This document shows positions 33,215 through 44,499 of a stretch of DNA of 64,000 bases, piece by piece (positions within the stretch are counted from its first letter, which is position 1; the number at the start of each line of letters is the position of its first letter). The position numbers and the translations under genes were made by a program. Below the pieces are notes generated by a model, which was not told the DNA's origin, did no database searches, and saw only the letters and a program-made list of their open reading frames with translations. This stretch comes from Sesamum alatum (lineage: Eukaryota > Streptophyta > Magnoliopsida > Lamiales > Pedaliaceae): assembly GCA_034509735.1 (NCBI GenBank), contig JACGWO010000002.1:27141636-27205635 (forward strand). The letters are read 5' to 3'.

Positions 33215-33867
33215 AATTAATAATTATCACTCAATCTATTTTTTTCTTATACCAAACAAGGTATTTGAGTCCTTCCAATCATACCCAACAATTTAGGGTT
33301 CGTTTGGTTCAAGTGAGAGGAAAGAAAAAGTGAAAGAGGGAAGGGAAGTGAAAAGACAAGGGGAGTGAGAGAATAATAATTTTTCTTCAAATTATTTGAT
33401 ATAATTTAAAGGGGATTAATCTTAAATACTTTCATATGGTATGAAGAAAATAGATTGAAAAGAAAAGACTAATTTTTGTAACTTTTACAGATTAACCCTT
33501 TCTCTTCATTTTGTTCTAGAAAATAGAAAAGTTAATATTATCCTAAAATAATTTTAGCATATAAATAAGTTAAAAGCTTATTAGTAAAAACATTCGTCAA
33601 ACAAAAACAACAGCAATAGTCATTATTAATAAAAATATTCATAAAAATGAATATTATTTATTTATTTTAAACCATTCAGTTTGAATAAATACAAGATTAA
33701 TGACAAATTAACAATTAAAAATTTTTGCAAAACACAAAAGCAAAGCATGCTTACTAATTGTTGACTTTGACGTAGTAGTTTTTTGGATGATTTGGTTATT
33801 TCTTCTAAAAGATTATGTACCGTTATTATCGGCGAGAAGGAGAAAAAAATTGAAGAAAAATTATATA

Positions 33868-34599
33868 TGATGCGTACCTGGATCCGATGGTACTATAACG
33901 ATCGAAGGATCTTCAAGAAAATCCTAAGATTGAGGGGACTAACCTGCAAATAAGGGTTAACACTCCGATACTTAAGTTAATAATGCTCTTAAAAAAAAGA
34001 AACTTGGAAATAAGTGTGAATAATGGTGTAATATGAGTGGCAAAATATGAGTCTATGATGTGATAAAGTGCACAAAATGAGCTTAAAGCAGCTTTGGAAT
34101 CGAGAGAGAGTAAAAGTGTAAGAGTATAAGCATTGATGTACCAAATGACTGCACAAAGCCTCTATTTATAGGCCTGCATAGAGCATGATCTAGAGAGTAG
34201 TAGAATTTGGTTCCATTGGAAATCTACATGTTTTAGCTAAATAACAGAACAAGAATCTCGGGATTTGGACTTATCCTGAAGGTGTTATGGTCCTTTAACT
34301 AAGTCTTCCCAATCTGTTCGTGTCTTCCAAAGATCAGTTACTTGCTGGTTAACAAGTTGTCGTCAACTTACTCGGAGCAAATTGGAGATATTTTAGTATG
34401 ATGTGGTATAATGTGTTGGCAATCTGTGTGACGTGTTGGCCTAGCTGTATACTGACGTGTCCGACTGAAATGAGCTTGTTTCCTAGGCCTGCCAGTTTAG
34501 AAAATATAGAAAACAATTTTGTTAGCCTTATGTCCCTGCTCATGGGCCAACTGGGCTAGCTGATGGGGCCGACTCACATGCTTAGGGGGGTTAGCATCA
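33868..34599 (-). repeat. 3' LTR of gypsy element 33868-37450
   Basis: On minus it begins TGATGCTAACCCCCC at 34599, right after a G-rich polypurine tract, and ends GGTACGCATCA at 33868. Confidence 0.85.
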
Positions 34600-34614
34600 C
34601 CCCCCCTCCCCCAC
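34600..34614 (-). other. Polypurine tract
   Basis: Read on minus as GTGGGGGAGGGGGGG directly before the 3' LTR. This is the normal primer for plus-strand DNA synthesis in LTR retrotransposons. Confidence 0.75.
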
Positions 34615-34929
34615 TTCAGACGTGCAAGATGCAGTGTTGGACAGTTGGAGTAGGAAGAACAACCCTGCAAAAAAGGTTTTTCTTTGCTTGTGTTCATCCA
34701 GCAAAGTAAATCCTGCTGGGCTGTGAGAGGCGCTAACTTGCTAGGCTGATAAGGGAGAGCCCTGTTGGCTGATAACAACTCGTACAATCAGGTGGATTTG
34801 GGGGGATCAGGGCATATCTGTAAAGGATAAGTGATAATTGCAATAAATAGAAAAATCAGCCAGACCTGGCAGTGCAAGGCATACCTGCTTATGGAGCAAT
34901 GCAAGGCACGATCCGCTGTAGCTCTACTA

Positions 34930-35125
34930 TTCAGTGGGGCAGGTCGGAGTCTGTTAGCCAAGTTCATAGGTCGGAGCTTGTCAGAAAGGACACAGGCCGG
35001 AGCTCGTCAACAGGAGCATAGGCCAGCGCCTGGTAGCAGGTTCGGAAACCCTCAGTAGGAGCACAGGCTGAAGCCCGTCAGTAGGAGCATAGGCCAGAGC
35101 CCTTCAGCAAGAGCAAGTTCACAGG
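34930..35125 (-). repeat. 26-bp tandem repeats in 3' region of gypsy element
   Basis: About seven units near (minus) GAGCTCCGGCCTATGCTCCT, several exactly 26 bp apart and some shortened. They lie between the gag remnant and the polypurine tract. They are homologous to the array at 8766-9066 when both are read in element orientation. Confidence 0.7.
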
Positions 35126-35479
35126 CGGAAGCCATTAGTAGCTAAACAATGCATCTTCAAGTCATAATAATAGCAAGTAAATAAAATTTTTGGAGAACAT
35201 AACTAGTCCATTATAAAAGAAATACGAAAACATCCATCATAAGCATAGTTCTAAAGCATGGGGAACCATGCTATCATAGCATGGAGTTGTGAAGCATTTT
35301 ATTTAGTGCGGTCTAGGTTTTCCTAATCAAGGAGTAAAATTCTTTCAAGTGTCCTACTCAAATGAACCTTTCTATTTCATCCTGCAAGTGAAAACAATCA
35401 TTGGTTTCATGACCATACCATTAAGGAATTGGCTTAACTTGTCAGACTTCAGTGGGTCCATCATGAGCCTTCTTAAGCC

Positions 35480-36040
35480 ACCTCCCCAAATCTTTCTCTT
35501 CAATGGCTTTCAACAAATGCATTGGGCTTGCATTTAGGGAGGTGCTCTTGATTGGGAAAACATGGTTGACCCTCTTCATTCACTTCAGGTCTGGGTCTCA
35601 TAAGTGTATTACCATCATGTCTCGTGTCTTTCTTTTATTCGTTGTTGCGTCGGAGTTTCATTTATTGTGCTTCCTCCAGGTTCACATACTTTTTAGCAAG
35701 GCCAACAAGTTATCAAAGCTGGTAGCGGTTTCTTTTAACTAATGACTCGAACAAGGCTTCGACTGTCAGTCTTTGTGTGAAAGCGCTAATCAGTACCTCT
35801 TGGTGGGCATCGAAACCTCGAGGACGGCGTTGTTGAAATGCTTTATATACACCCTTAGAGTTTTTTTTTCCTCCTATTTCAGTACGAGGAGGCTTATGGC
35901 TGTCTTGCAGTGTTTTTTGCTGCTACCGAATTCATGCACAATGAGTGAAGTAAATTCAACAAAGTACTGTATCGAACCAGGTGGTAGCTGGTCGAACTAC
36001 TGGGCAGGTTCAATTATTGTAGTAAGAAAGACTCGATATT
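35480..36040 (-). pseudogene. Ty3/gypsy gag (Retrotrans_gag) remnant
   Basis: Minus-strand fragments in order: FDQLPPGSIQYFVEFTSLIV, HEFGSSKKHCKTAISLL, EEKKTLRVYIKHFNNAVLEV, then across frame breaks LISAFTQRL, ALFESLVKR, ATSFDNLLALAKKYVNLEEA and a basic tail. This order is the core of plant gypsy gag (WF.LPPGSI ... ETLRxYIxRFN ... LLAxAxKYIxxEE). Frameshifts and stops are present. It is the only protein gene left in this element. Confidence 0.75.
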
Positions 36041-36673
36041 TTATACCATCAGAGTACCTGTCAATAGTGAAATATTTTCAAACTTATGAATGTGTTAAGT
36101 AGGATTAGTTGTACTATTATAAAATGGTAGATTTGTTGGTGTTCTAAAATGAGCAGGGAGTTCTTCTGCCATGATGTCCTCGGTGAAAGGAATACCACGT
36201 TCTGCTAGCAAGGTTTCTTTTATTACCTACTGGCAGAGCTCCACCATATCTTTCCTAAAAAATTGCCAGATTTCAAGAGGCTAAAAAGTGGCTGCTTTCT
36301 TGCCAGCAAAATGTGTAGGTAGGGATCTGTCTGCTGGAGCCCAGCAAGGATTTGTTCATCAGTGCCTTGACTTCTTAGTGTTCCACCTCTTTCCTGGTGG
36401 AAGAGGGCCTTGCTCCATTAGCTTTGGAGCCGCGGAGGGTCGAGTGGATGGTCTCCACTATTAATTGGTGGAGCTGCTCATAGGAGAGCAGGTTCATGGC
36501 AGTAGGACCAACTGTCGGGTCGAGAGCTAAGCAGGGTCATTAGTAACACCTAAGGTATGATCTGGAGGTGGAATGGTAGATCAAGTTATAGCAGGTGGGA
36601 AGGTGTATTCCTCAAAAGATCCATTGTCCCCTCCCTTGTCGGAATAGACCATTTCTCACGCCCTAAGCTCAAG

Positions 36674-36693
36674 TTTTCCACAGATGGTGCCAA
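36674..36693 (-). other. Primer binding site of gypsy element
   Basis: On minus, TTGGCACCATCTGTGGAAAA follows directly on the 5' LTR end (GGTACGCATCA). It is the same type as at 7313-7331. Confidence 0.8.
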
Positions 36694-37450
36694 TGATGCG
36701 TACCTGGATCTAATGGTACTACGAGGAATGAAGGATCTTCACGAAAATCCTAAGATTGAGGCGACTAATTTGCAAAGAGGGGTTAACATTTCGATGCTTA
36801 AATCAGTAATGCTATTAAAGAAAAAGAGAATTTGAAAATAAGTTAGAATAATGGTGAAATATGATTGTATGATGTCATAATTCGTGTAAAGTGCACAAAA
36901 TGAGCTTAAAACAACTTTAGAATCGAGAGAGAGTAAAAGTGTAAGAGTATGAGCAATGATGTTACCAGATGATTACAAAAAACCTCTATTTATAAGCCTG
37001 CATAGAGGATCCAAACAGTAGTTAGCCGAATCTGGTGTCATTGGATAGCTACATGTGTTAGTTAAATAACAAAACAAGAATCTCAAGATTTGGACTTATC
37101 TTGAAGGAATTATGGTCTTTTGATTGAGTCTTGCCCAGTCTATTCAAGTCTTACGAAAATCTGTTACTTGCCAATTAACATTCCGGTTGTCGTCAACTTA
37201 ATAGGATCTAGCTGGAGATATTTTACAATGATTTGTCCCAATGTGTTGGCAATCTATATGGCGTGTTTGCCTAGCTGTATGTTGATGTGCCCGACTGAAT
37301 TTGGCTTGCTTTTTTGGCCTGCCGGTCTAGAAAATACAGAAAACAGTTTTGTTGGGCCTTATCTCCCTGCTTATGGGCCAGCTGGGCTATCTGACGGGGC
37401 CGGCTCGTATGCTTTGGGCTTTGTGTGGAAAAAATATTGAGGGGGAATCA
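36694..37450 (-). repeat. 5' LTR of gypsy element 33868-37450
   Basis: On minus it begins TGATTCCCCCTCAATATT at 37450 and ends GGTACGCATCA at 36694. It matches the 3' LTR throughout but with many substitutions, so this is an older insertion. Small plus-strand frames within it are shadows. Confidence 0.85.
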
Positions 37451-37765
37451 ATATATATGGGTAATATAGTTAATAAAAATAAGATATTTGCTTTATTTTT
37501 TTGTCTTTCTTATCTTATACTTTCACTTTTTCGACCAATTTTAAATGAAAACAAAATTGGACCCCGAAGGAATTTTATATACATTCAGTTTTACTTCCCT
37601 TCCATCCCTTCTTCCGAACCAAACATTAATTTTTTCTTATACATCAATTTTTATTTTCACCTTTCATCCCAACCAAACAAACCTTTAAAGGAAACTAAAA
37701 ATTACTAATTATTCTTCCCCCCTTCACTTCGCTTTCCTTTCCTTTAATTGAACCGGACGAACTCA

Positions 37766-39381
37766 AAAGTATGGCTTTAAATTCGAGAAAACATCTCTTT
37801 TTAATTTTCATTTGATTATTAAAAAGAAAAGTAAAATTAAGTTAACACATAGTTTGTGTACCACCATTAATTATTATGAGCTTCTCACACTTAATTAATA
37901 ATTAACTACTGAATTACACTCGATGTGTGTATATTAAATTTTTTATTATATTTATTTAATTACATCAAAGAGAACAAAAATACAATAAAAAACTATCAAA
38001 ATCGATAAATTTTTTAATCAATTTTAATTAATTTTACATATGCATGAGTATAATATTATTGATAGAAACTTTAACGAGATTATAATTTTATAAGAATAAA
38101 TATGTTTGACGATAATTTTAATCAGTATACAACTTACTAAGGGCATGTTTAGTACCCATGATTAAGTTTAATTTATAGCTTAACTACTTCCAAATCTATA
38201 TTTACTTGAAAAAGTACGGGCCCTTGATTTGAATCAAGGGCTCGTTATAATAAATGATAAATCCATGATTTGAATACCACCTCAAATCATCCGAAAATTG
38301 GGCCAAGTTATAATTTATGCATTGGTCCATATAGCCCTTATATTGAGTATTATATTTACTTTAATATCCTCAAGTGTAGAAAAAATTACAATTTCCCTAT
38401 AGAGTCGGTTTATATTAGCTTACAATCCTACAACATATCATAGTAAGTAAATAAAATATTACAACCATTTATTCAAAACAATATCATTTATTAATTTATC
38501 ACATCATAATCACATCCAAATTAATAAACATACCGTAATAGAAAACGATTATTCTAACCTCTTATATTAATTGTATAATAATATAGATAATGGGCCAAAT
38601 CTTCTGCACCCTTTCAAGTGTAAAACACGCATCTGAGACATGCATTAGAGTCGTGATTGACATTGCAAAATGCATGTAACGAGTTACTTTATGTCTTCAC
38701 TTTTTTGTTTTGGGTTAAAAGATAAAGAAGATATGCACGAACTGTATGTTAAAGATACCATGACAATGTGCAGCTTTTGCCAGCGAATATTACTCGTGTT
38801 CTCTGCATATGCTCTTCTTTATTGGTAGGTAGAAATCATGGCCATTTCCCATCTACATCTCTTCTTAGAAAGGTATCTATCCCTCGTTTAAAATTAACAA
38901 TTTTTTGAAATTATAAATATTAATTATTCATATTTAGTGAAATTTCAATTTTTTAAGATAAATTTAGATCAAATTGCTATATCCGGTTTTGTCAAATAAC
39001 AAATCTATTTTGTTTCCTTTGAAAACCAAAATCGCAATTTCAAACGTTTTACAAGTGAATTTGGTATCAGAACAAATATTTAAAGTAGTTTTAAGCTAAT
39101 GAAAAATAAAACTAATTATGGAAAAAAGTTCAACTTTTAATTTTATCCCCGAGTAATTTTGGCTCTATAAGAGTCACTATTATCATATATTTATCATAAT
39201 ATGTGTCCTATTTCACAGAAAAATTAACATTTGGCCAGAAAATTATGGCACATGATGTTTAAATTGAAACTTTTTTTGTTTTTTTTGATATACATCAAAA
39301 TTGGTGGGGGTGGCATGGTAATATGGTGCCAATTGGACAGAGTTTCAAATATTTGGTACCAATAGACTTGAACCTAATACT
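37766..39381. other. AT-rich spacer with a 22-bp palindrome
   Basis: No gene seen. A perfect palindrome GCCCTTGATT-TG-AATCAAGGGC lies at 38220-38241. The phrase GGGCATGTTTAGTACCC at about 38142 looks like a MITE end, but no partner was found. Confidence 0.5.
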
Positions 39382-41601
39382 TGAAAGATAAGCGGATCCG
39401 TCCGGGAGCGCGAGCGAAAGCGAAAAAGCGAGAAATAGCGCATAAATTTAAATTTAATTTAAATAAACGAATCCCAAGGGGTGTACCATTGGATGCTCAA
39501 CCGGGCGTTCGATGTAGGATGTGTAAATATTAGATATGTATATTTAAACACATAAGGCATAGATATATATAAATAAATTAAAGCGTAATAAAATCGTTAG
39601 CGTTGATTGTTTAGCGTGTGCTCCGGGCTACTTGCATTGTTCCTTTTCCGGAATGCTCACGAAATCCAAACGTATGGATTCTCCAAAGGTGATCCACACC
39701 ACACCGGAAGAAACGCACGTTCTTCTTGCTAGAAAACAATGGGTTTAAGAAGGAAGCGGTTTAAGAGAAGAACACTATGAATTATTGCTCTCTTAAACTT
39801 ACTTTGTTCTTCTTCTTGATTCAAAATCAAGTGAAGAACACAAGTGAGAGGGAGGAGGAGAAAACCGAGAGTTAGAGAGGGAGAGGAGATCCGATTTTTC
39901 TCTTCTTCTTTTTCCTAGAAAAAGATGAATAATGAATGACATATGCTTGGTGTTGTATATTCTAATATATATACATAATTAATGTGATTATTGGAATGTG
40001 TCTAGGTTCATCCAAGGCTGTCTAGATTCATTCCAATCAATCACCATCAATTCTTCAATCAAGCCTATCAAAATTTATGGTATGATCGAATCATACCAAA
40101 AGGGAAGATTTTGATTGGAGTTGATTTGTCTCTTTTCAAAAGAGATAAGTCAACATACCACCTAGCATGAAACATGGCTGATTTTGCTTCCTCCAAGGGA
40201 GCATCTCGGCCATGTTTAATTAAGGGAAGAAGTCCAACTTCTTCCTATTCCAAAATAGGAATTATTTCTCCTCTCAGGTAAAATTTAACAGACCGAGTTT
40301 TATCATAATCCAATTACGACGAACCCAACATTAAATCCAATTTAATGTCCATTTAAATTATTCTCGTTGATCTTTTAATCCAATTAAAAGATCCAACGTT
40401 TCAACGTCTCAACTCTCCATATTTAATTGAAAATCCAATTTACCGATTAAACGAAGACCCGATACAATATCGGCCCGTCCATCCAATGGACTTTCCCTTA
40501 AGTAATCCAATTACTTATTTTATCCTTCGAGATTGACTCCAAGTCAATCTCTCAACCTCCTCGGTGATTTGTATGACCCTTTAGGTTCACCCTTAGCTAG
40601 ACTTGGGCCCGTGTCCCACAAGGGCCCGTTACCATGGGTGGCCGTCTAGCAACGGTCCATGGCACTAGAGACTAGGTGAATTGGCGTGAACATTTAGGCG
40701 TCAATTTCGTACGGGTACGATCCTTCCGTCTACCGTCTCCCGGCCTTAGTCTAGGGTATGGAATTGGGCGTCGGTTCCCATCCTTGACTAGGCATCTATG
40801 CTTAATACTTGAGACCACGTATGCTTCATTGCATCGACACAGGAAACCATTCCCTGTTCGACCAACCACTGTGGCCACAACATGAACGTGTCTCCGAGTG
40901 CATAGGAGATACCTCTGTCACATACTGACAGGGGACGGATCCTCTTCTTGGAATCCACCGTCCTCGCTACACATTTCGACTGTACTGGACAAGGCTTATG
41001 ATGATCATCTTACAGAATGATCACCTCTCGCCAGATCCAAGATACAACTGTCCTGTGCACGCGACTGCTATGATTCCTCAAGTCTGAGGATTACTCCCGT
41101 ACTATCGGAACCGGGAAAACCAATCATACCGACTAAGCCTCCAAGGCTTCCATATGATGATCCCTGCGAGTCAGTCCAGTCGGCTTGACCCCAGTCGACC
41201 AACCCATCAAGATCGTGTAGGCGTCCCACGCTTGTCGCCGATGAAACACGGCACTCATCCAATGAACACGACTCTTGATGCAAGTCTCAATAGAACTCTC
41301 GATGCCCTGTCTCGAGGTCGTTGACTTGGACTGTTTCAGACCCAACTCTTAATCAGTTGGTTTCATGACCACCATCCAATGCGTGGCCCAACTGCACGAG
41401 TTGTTATCCATGGTCTGTGGGCTTTGTTGCGATGTAAGTTAAACACCGTTTTAACAAATGTGAAATGTGCGCAACAAAGTAAGCACCAGAAGTGACAAAT
41501 ACTCATTTTATTCATCACATAATAATATTACATTTACATCGAGTTGTATAATAGGTTACAAATCGCCAAACCTATTGGCTTTCTGGTTACCTATTCTAAC
41601 A
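39382..41601 (-). mobile_element. Complete LTR of the copia family, minus strand
   Basis: On minus it begins TGTTAGAATAGGTAACC at 41601 and ends GATCCGCTTATCTTTCA at 39382. It is closely similar to the solo LTRs at 15091 and 53941, with the core at 40626-40680. The flanks do not match (ATACT left, GAATC right), so it is not a clean insertion. Its right edge joins a partial LTR of the same family in the other direction. Frames inside are the mirror of those in 15091-17313. Confidence 0.88.
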
Positions 41602-41904
41602 GAATCCATACGTTTGGATTTCGTGAGCATTTCAAAGAAAGAACAACGCAAGTAGCCGGGAGCATACGCTAAACAATCGAAGGTAACGGTCTCCTTACGC
41701 TTTGATTGATTTATTGTATATATCTATGCCCTATGTGTTTAAATATATGTTTCTAATATTTACACATCCTACATCGAACGCCCGGTTGAGCACCCAAGGG
41801 TACACCCCTTGGGATTCGTTTATTTAAATTAGATTTAAATTTACACACCATGTCTCGCTTTCTCGCTTCCGCTCGCGCTCCTGGGCGGATCCGCTTGTCC
41901 TTCA
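41602..41904 (+). mobile_element. Partial LTR (3' 303 bp) of the same copia family, plus strand
   Basis: Starts abruptly at GAATCCATACGTTTGG, which corresponds to position 17022 in the full LTR at 15091-17313, and runs to the normal LTR end GATCCGCTTGTCCTTCA. The 5' part of this LTR is missing. It stands head-to-head against the minus-strand LTR. Confidence 0.85.
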
Positions 41905-42234
41905 AAGTCCACCTTGGTGGAAGATCAAAGTCTCAAATCCACCAAGAAATATCCCAAATTCAAGTCAAACATCTTCAAGTTTATAACGTTTAATCCGGGA
42001 ACAAGTCAAGGACCCCCAAATTTACGTTATTCAAAGTCAAAATCAATGTCAAAGGAGATAAAACATCGAGTTTCACCTCCAAAGTTGCCGAAGTCAAAGG
42101 TCACGTTCTTGAAGAGAAGAATCAGAGGTTTCAAGTGTTTTTCGCACCCACAAATATTCAATTAAGTTCAAAAAATTTTATTTCTAATATTTTCTTGTTT
42201 CAGTAAATTCAGGAACACGAAAATTTATTTACAG
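41905..42234 (+). other. Unassigned 330 bp between LTR and LINE
   Basis: An open frame (41914-42165) rich in Lys and Ser is present, but no domain is recognisable. It has a Met-type start but no promoter or homology I can name. It could be LTR or leader sequence of another retroelement. Confidence 0.35.
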
Positions 42235-43110
42235 AATGTTCTGGTTACTTGACTCCACAACGTGGTCTCCGGCAAGGCTGTCCGCTTTCACCTTATTTAT
42301 TCCTCTTGCGCATTGAAATATTGTCTTGTTTTATTAATATTGAACTAGCTCATAGTCGTTTTAACGGTATCCGTATCTGTGTAGGGGCTCTAGATTTTTC
42401 GCACTTGGTCTTTGCTGATGACAACTTTTTATTTTGTTCACCTACTGACAATAACATGGCTTGTATTTCACGTTTTCTTAGGCGTTCAGTCAGACCTCAT
42501 CAACAACAGCATCTTGCTAACCTTTTAGGGGTCCAATTGGTGCCTCAAGGAGGTAATTACTTGGGTTTGGCTTCGATTGTTGGGAGATCCAAACGGGTTT
42601 TGTATAATGCTCTTAAGGTGAAAATTCGACCATTTGAAGGGCTAGTCGCAAAAGTTGCTTTCCCTAGCTGGTCGAACAGTCCTTATTCAATCCATTATTC
42701 AGTCTATCCCAAGCTGCATGATGAGTTATTTTCGGTTGCCGACATACCTGCTCAATGAGGTGGAATCTATGACTTCGACATTGTGGTGGAGTAATATGAG
42801 TTCAAGGGGAATACATTGGGTTTCTTGGAAATATCTTTGTAAACAAAAGTCGGAAGGTGGTCTTGGTGTTCGAATGCTGAGGGTGTTTACTTCTGCCTTA
42901 CTTGCCAAATAGTTTTGGTGTTTACTCCACAATCTAGAGGGGCTTTTATATAGACTGTGGCGTGCCAGATATCATCAAAATACCTCTCTACTCGATGCGA
43001 CAATCGGGACAAAGTCATTGTTCACTAGGCCAAGTGTTATTAAAGCTAAGGAGGTGATTCTTGCAGGCTCTCGATAGTAGATCTCTAATGGCGAACAAGT
43101 GGTTATTTGA
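42235..43110 (+). pseudogene. LINE (L1-like) reverse transcriptase fragment, 5' part
   Basis: Plus-strand non-LTR reverse transcriptase. It starts mid-gene: GYLTPQRGLRQG, then CPLSPYLFLLRIEILSCF and HLVFADDNFLF, in which FADD is the catalytic motif, followed by N. After a frameshift near 42650 it continues with LLSLAGRTVLIQSIIQSIPS, SYFRLPTYLLNE, WKYLCKQKSEGGLGVRML and RPSVIKAKEVILAGSR to a broken end at 43110. A 5' truncation is usual for LINE copies. The reading frame resumes at 48998 after the gypsy insert. Confidence 0.88.
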
Positions 43111-44433
43111 TGATAAGTGTGTAATCTGCCATGATTTGATGTTTGTAATGCCTTATTTTAAGGACTAATTACTCCTAATCATGTGAATTTATTATATTTT
43201 CAGGAAATACGTCTTGTAAGGAGTAAAGGATGGTGAATTGAAGCTAAGAATGGCATTTGGAGGCATTTGAGGGAACAAGTGGAAAAGAGTGGCAGATTTG
43301 AAATTTCCACTAAGCGTGCCCACGCTTAACGCTGCAGTCAACCCAGGAGAAAAAGGAAAGCTGCGGATTTTGTTGAAGGAAAAATGAATAAATGTTGAAA
43401 AACCTCTTGAGGGTCCGAAAATTGTCCATTAGATTGCTAGGAATTAAGTTATTAACATCTTTATTAGCAATCATGTATCTATCTCTTTTCATGTCTAGGT
43501 TCGTGAGGTGCTAATAGTATAAATAGGAGACACCTCACAACTTAAAAAACATCTCTTGTTTTACATTGAATTCTATAGTTTATTTCACTATTCTACTTCT
43601 TCTATCTCTCTTTATTTTTAATACGTTGCCCAATTGCTAATGAAATTCTACTTTTTAGTGTGTTCTTCCATTAGCATGTTAGGCTAAGTTCTTAATTTTC
43701 TAGTTAAAGTACGGTGAATGCTTGATTCTTAAAACGTTGTGAGATCTAATAACTGTTTAATTCTTTTATTAAAATCCGTATTCATGTTATTCTCTGCACT
43801 CTTTTTACAAACGTCTGATTTTTCAATAAGGTGATCAGGTGTTCATTATCCAGAGGTTTGATTAGCTATTTGAACTTACAAATTCGTAATTGTTTGTTTA
43901 GTTCAATAATTAGTAGCAACATAGCATGATTACTCGTGTCAAAGTGGTTAGTTTTGTTATGGGAAATGCATGATCTGATTTAAATGAATCCTCGTAGGAA
44001 TTTATTGGTTAGGATCAGGGCCTTCTAATTTTTAATTAATTAAATCTTATGGACGTTCCCAGGGTTGTTCATTGATAAGAGATCTAGCCAACGGACGTTC
44101 CTTGGCTGACGAAGAGATAAGGAAGGGTGAGGTTGTTAGGTCGTACCAACGACCATAACTGATCTACATGTTTTAATAACTATTACATTTGCATCGATGA
44201 TCAACGGACGGAACAACCATGAACCCACTTTAACCGGAAAGTTTTCTTTTCTATTAATCTTCCCCTTTAAATTGTCCTTTGTTATTTTCTCTTAAAAAAC
44301 TAAAAATCTAAACCCCCCTTTTTTATTCTTTTAGAAATTAGCTTATCACCGATCCTTGTGGATTCGACCCTACTTGCCGCTTTCGCAAGAAAGTAATCAT
44401 AGGAATTATTTTTGGTGGTTTCGACACCCAACA
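43111..44433 (+). repeat. 5' LTR of gypsy element 43111-48997
   Basis: Begins TGATAAGTGTGTAATCTGCC and ends CGACACCCAACA. It contains the inverted phrase AAGCGTGCCCACGCTT at about 43313. Matched by 47671-48997 with scattered differences. Confidence 0.9.
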
Positions 44434-44437
44434 AATT

Positions 44438-44456
44438 TTGGTGCCGTTGCCCGGGA
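44438..44456 (+). other. Primer binding site of gypsy element
   Basis: TTGGTGCCGTTGCCCGGGA lies four bases after the 5' LTR. It resembles the TTGGCGCCGTTGCCGGGGA site common in plant gypsy elements. Confidence 0.75.
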
Positions 44457-44499
44457 TTGGCGTCTTTAAGTCGATTTCTTCTTGGTTATATGAGGTAAT

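Larger units (their letters stand above)
33868..37450 (-). mobile_element. Non-autonomous Ty3/gypsy element (gag only), 3.6 kb
   Basis: Complete by structure on minus: 5' LTR 36694-37450, primer site, gag remnant, 26-bp repeats, polypurine tract and 3' LTR 33868-34599. Target duplication ATATA at 33863-33867 and 37451-37455. Protease, RT and integrase are missing, so mobility would have needed proteins of a full relative. The primer site and 26-bp repeat tie it to the gypsy remnant at 6556-9066. Confidence 0.88.
33294..37765. mobile_element. Probable DNA transposon remnant with GGTTCGTTTGGTT ends, holding a gypsy element
   Basis: The left end GGTTCGTTTGGTTCAAGTG (33299 on) and the right end, read on the other strand, GTTCGTCCGGTTCAATTAAAGG (to 37763) are inverted, and both run into GGAAAG/GAAGTG purine tracts. 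Total length without the gypsy insert (33868-37450) is under 1 kb, so this is a MITE-like remnant. No clean target duplication was found. A related inverted copy lies at 32505-32720. Confidence 0.4.

Noticed and set aside
35349..36102. Plus-strand frames of 62-109 aa
   Set aside because: They are shadows of the minus-strand gypsy gag remnant, which matches a known domain.
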